This document shows positions 6,512-7,208 of a stretch of 7,208 nt of DNA, piece after piece (positions within the stretch are counted from its first letter, which is position 1; each line of letters starts with the position of its first letter). This DNA comes from DATACN01 sp038215095 (GTDB lineage Bacteria > Actinomycetota > Thermoleophilia > Solirubrobacterales > Thermoleophilaceae): contig JBBQRG010000109.1 of the NCBI GenBank assembly GCA_038215095.1, forward strand, positions 1 through 7,208, given 5' to 3'. The notes under the pieces are model-generated. The model was not told where the DNA came from. It saw only the letters and a list, made by a program, of their open reading frames with translations, and made no database searches. The position numbers and the translations under genes are program-made.

Positions 6512-7208
6512 TACGCGCTCCAGCACCTCGGCGTCCACGTCGAAGTTCGCGTGCACGCCCTGCACGTCGTCGTTCTCCTCGAGCTCGTCGATCAGCCGCA
6601 TCAGGCTGCCGACCTGGCCCTCCTCGACGGGCGTGCGCGTGGTCGGGCGCATGGCCAGCTCGGCGGAGTCCAGCTCCACGCCCTCGGCCTCGAGCGCCTC
6701 GCGGACCGCGGTGAAGTCGGCGGGGTCGGTCACGACCTCCCACACGTCGCCGTCGAGCGACAGGTCCTCGGCGCCGGCGTCGATGGCGGCCATCAGGTCG
6801 TCCTCGGAGTAGCGCGAGCCGTCGACCACGAGCTCGCCCTTCTTCTCGAAGATCCAGCCGACGCTGCCCGGCTCACCGAGGTTCCCGCCGAACTTGGTGA
6901 ACATGTGTCGCACCTCGGAGCTCGTGCGGTTGCGGTTGTCGGTGAGCGCGTCCACCAGCACCGCCACTCCACCCGGGCCGTAGCCCTCGTAGACGACCGC
7001 CTCGAAGGCGGCCGCGTCGGAGTCGGCTCCCGTGCCCTTCGAGATCGCCCGCTCGATGTTGTCCTTCGGCATCGAGGCGTCGCGCGCCTTCTGGATCGCC
7101 AGCGACAGCGCGGCGTTGCCGGCGGGGTCTCCCCCGCCCTCGCGCGCGGCCACCTGGATCGCGCGCGAGAGCTTGGTGAAGGCCTTGCCCTTCTTGGCGT
7201 CCACGGCC
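6500..7208 (-). CDS. yebC: YebC/PmpR/TACO1 family protein (5' end outside window)
   Basis: Cytoplasmic YebC-family protein, annotated variously as a transcriptional regulator and, more recently, as a TACO1-like factor helping ribosomes through difficult sequences such as proline runs. In the window 235 residues and a stop are visible. The frame is open to the right edge (AVDAKKGKAFTKL), so the family N-terminus of type MSGHSKW, about 15-20 residues, lies outside. Diagnostic stretches: DAKKGKAFTKLSRAI, the NAALSLAIQKARDASMPKDNIERAI segment, YEGYGPGGVAVLV, TDNRNRTSSEVRHMFTKFGGNLGEPGSVGW, and an acidic middle domain with DAGAEDL. The C-terminus is ordinary apart from the VAAA ending built from the palindrome. 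yebC commonly stands just upstream of ruvCAB on the same strand; here that link is broken by the plus-strand gene at 5013-6503. Confidence 0.96.
   Translation of the reverse strand, partial: AVDAKKGKAFTKLSRAIQVAAREGGGDPAGNAALSLAIQKARDASMPKDNIERAISKGTGADSDAAAFEAVVYEGYGPGGVAVLVDALTDNRNRTSSEVRHMFTKFGGNLGEPGSVGWIFEKKGELVVDGSRYSEDDLMAAIDAGAEDLSLDGDVWEVVTDPADFTAVREALEAEGVELDSAELAMRPTTRTPVEEGQVGSLMRLIDELEENDDVQGVHANFDVDAEVLERVAAA

Noticed and set aside
6162..6743. Minus-strand open frame crossing the convergent junction
   Set aside because: Arg/Gly-rich translation in a shadow frame of yebC and the membrane gene, with no domain features.

Overview
This is a gene-dense, very GC-rich chromosomal window with third codon positions dominated by G and C. 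The gene order (yebC, ruvC, ruvA, ruvB, secD/secF) and the actinobacterial flavour of the proteins suggest an Actinomycetota genome, perhaps of the Thermoleophilia/Solirubrobacterales type. That placement is inferred from gene order and composition only; no rRNA or other taxonomic marker is present.

Layout from left to right: a fused SecD-SecF translocase gene (minus strand, running off the left edge before its 3' end); a small zinc-ribbon plus PAS-like protein (minus); ruvB, ruvA and ruvC (all minus, ruvCAB joined by 4-base GTGA overlaps); a 51-base divergent gap; one plus-strand gene for a multi-pass membrane protein of GT-C glycosyltransferase type; and yebC (minus, its 5' end cut by the right edge). 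The membrane-protein gene and yebC converge and share the palindrome CTAG as their stop codons. The only non-coding DNA is two 8-base gaps and the 51-base gap.

The five minus-strand genes from ruvC to secDF probably form one operon, transcribed from around 4962-5012 leftwards. RuvC, RuvA and RuvB form the Holliday-junction branch-migration and resolution machinery. SecDF is the proton-driven accessory motor of the Sec translocon. The small PAS/zinc-ribbon gene sits where many bacteria carry yajC, and its role is unknown. YebC is a conserved neighbour of ruvCAB but is separated here by the inserted, oppositely oriented membrane-protein gene.

Most of the window is ordinary housekeeping DNA. 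I found no CRISPR array, mobile element, RNA gene or defence system. The points worth a second look are the PAS/zinc-ribbon gene, the only two cysteines of SecDF lying together in an extracytoplasmic insertion, the interloping membrane gene, and the 20-bp perfect palindrome at the convergent stop codons.
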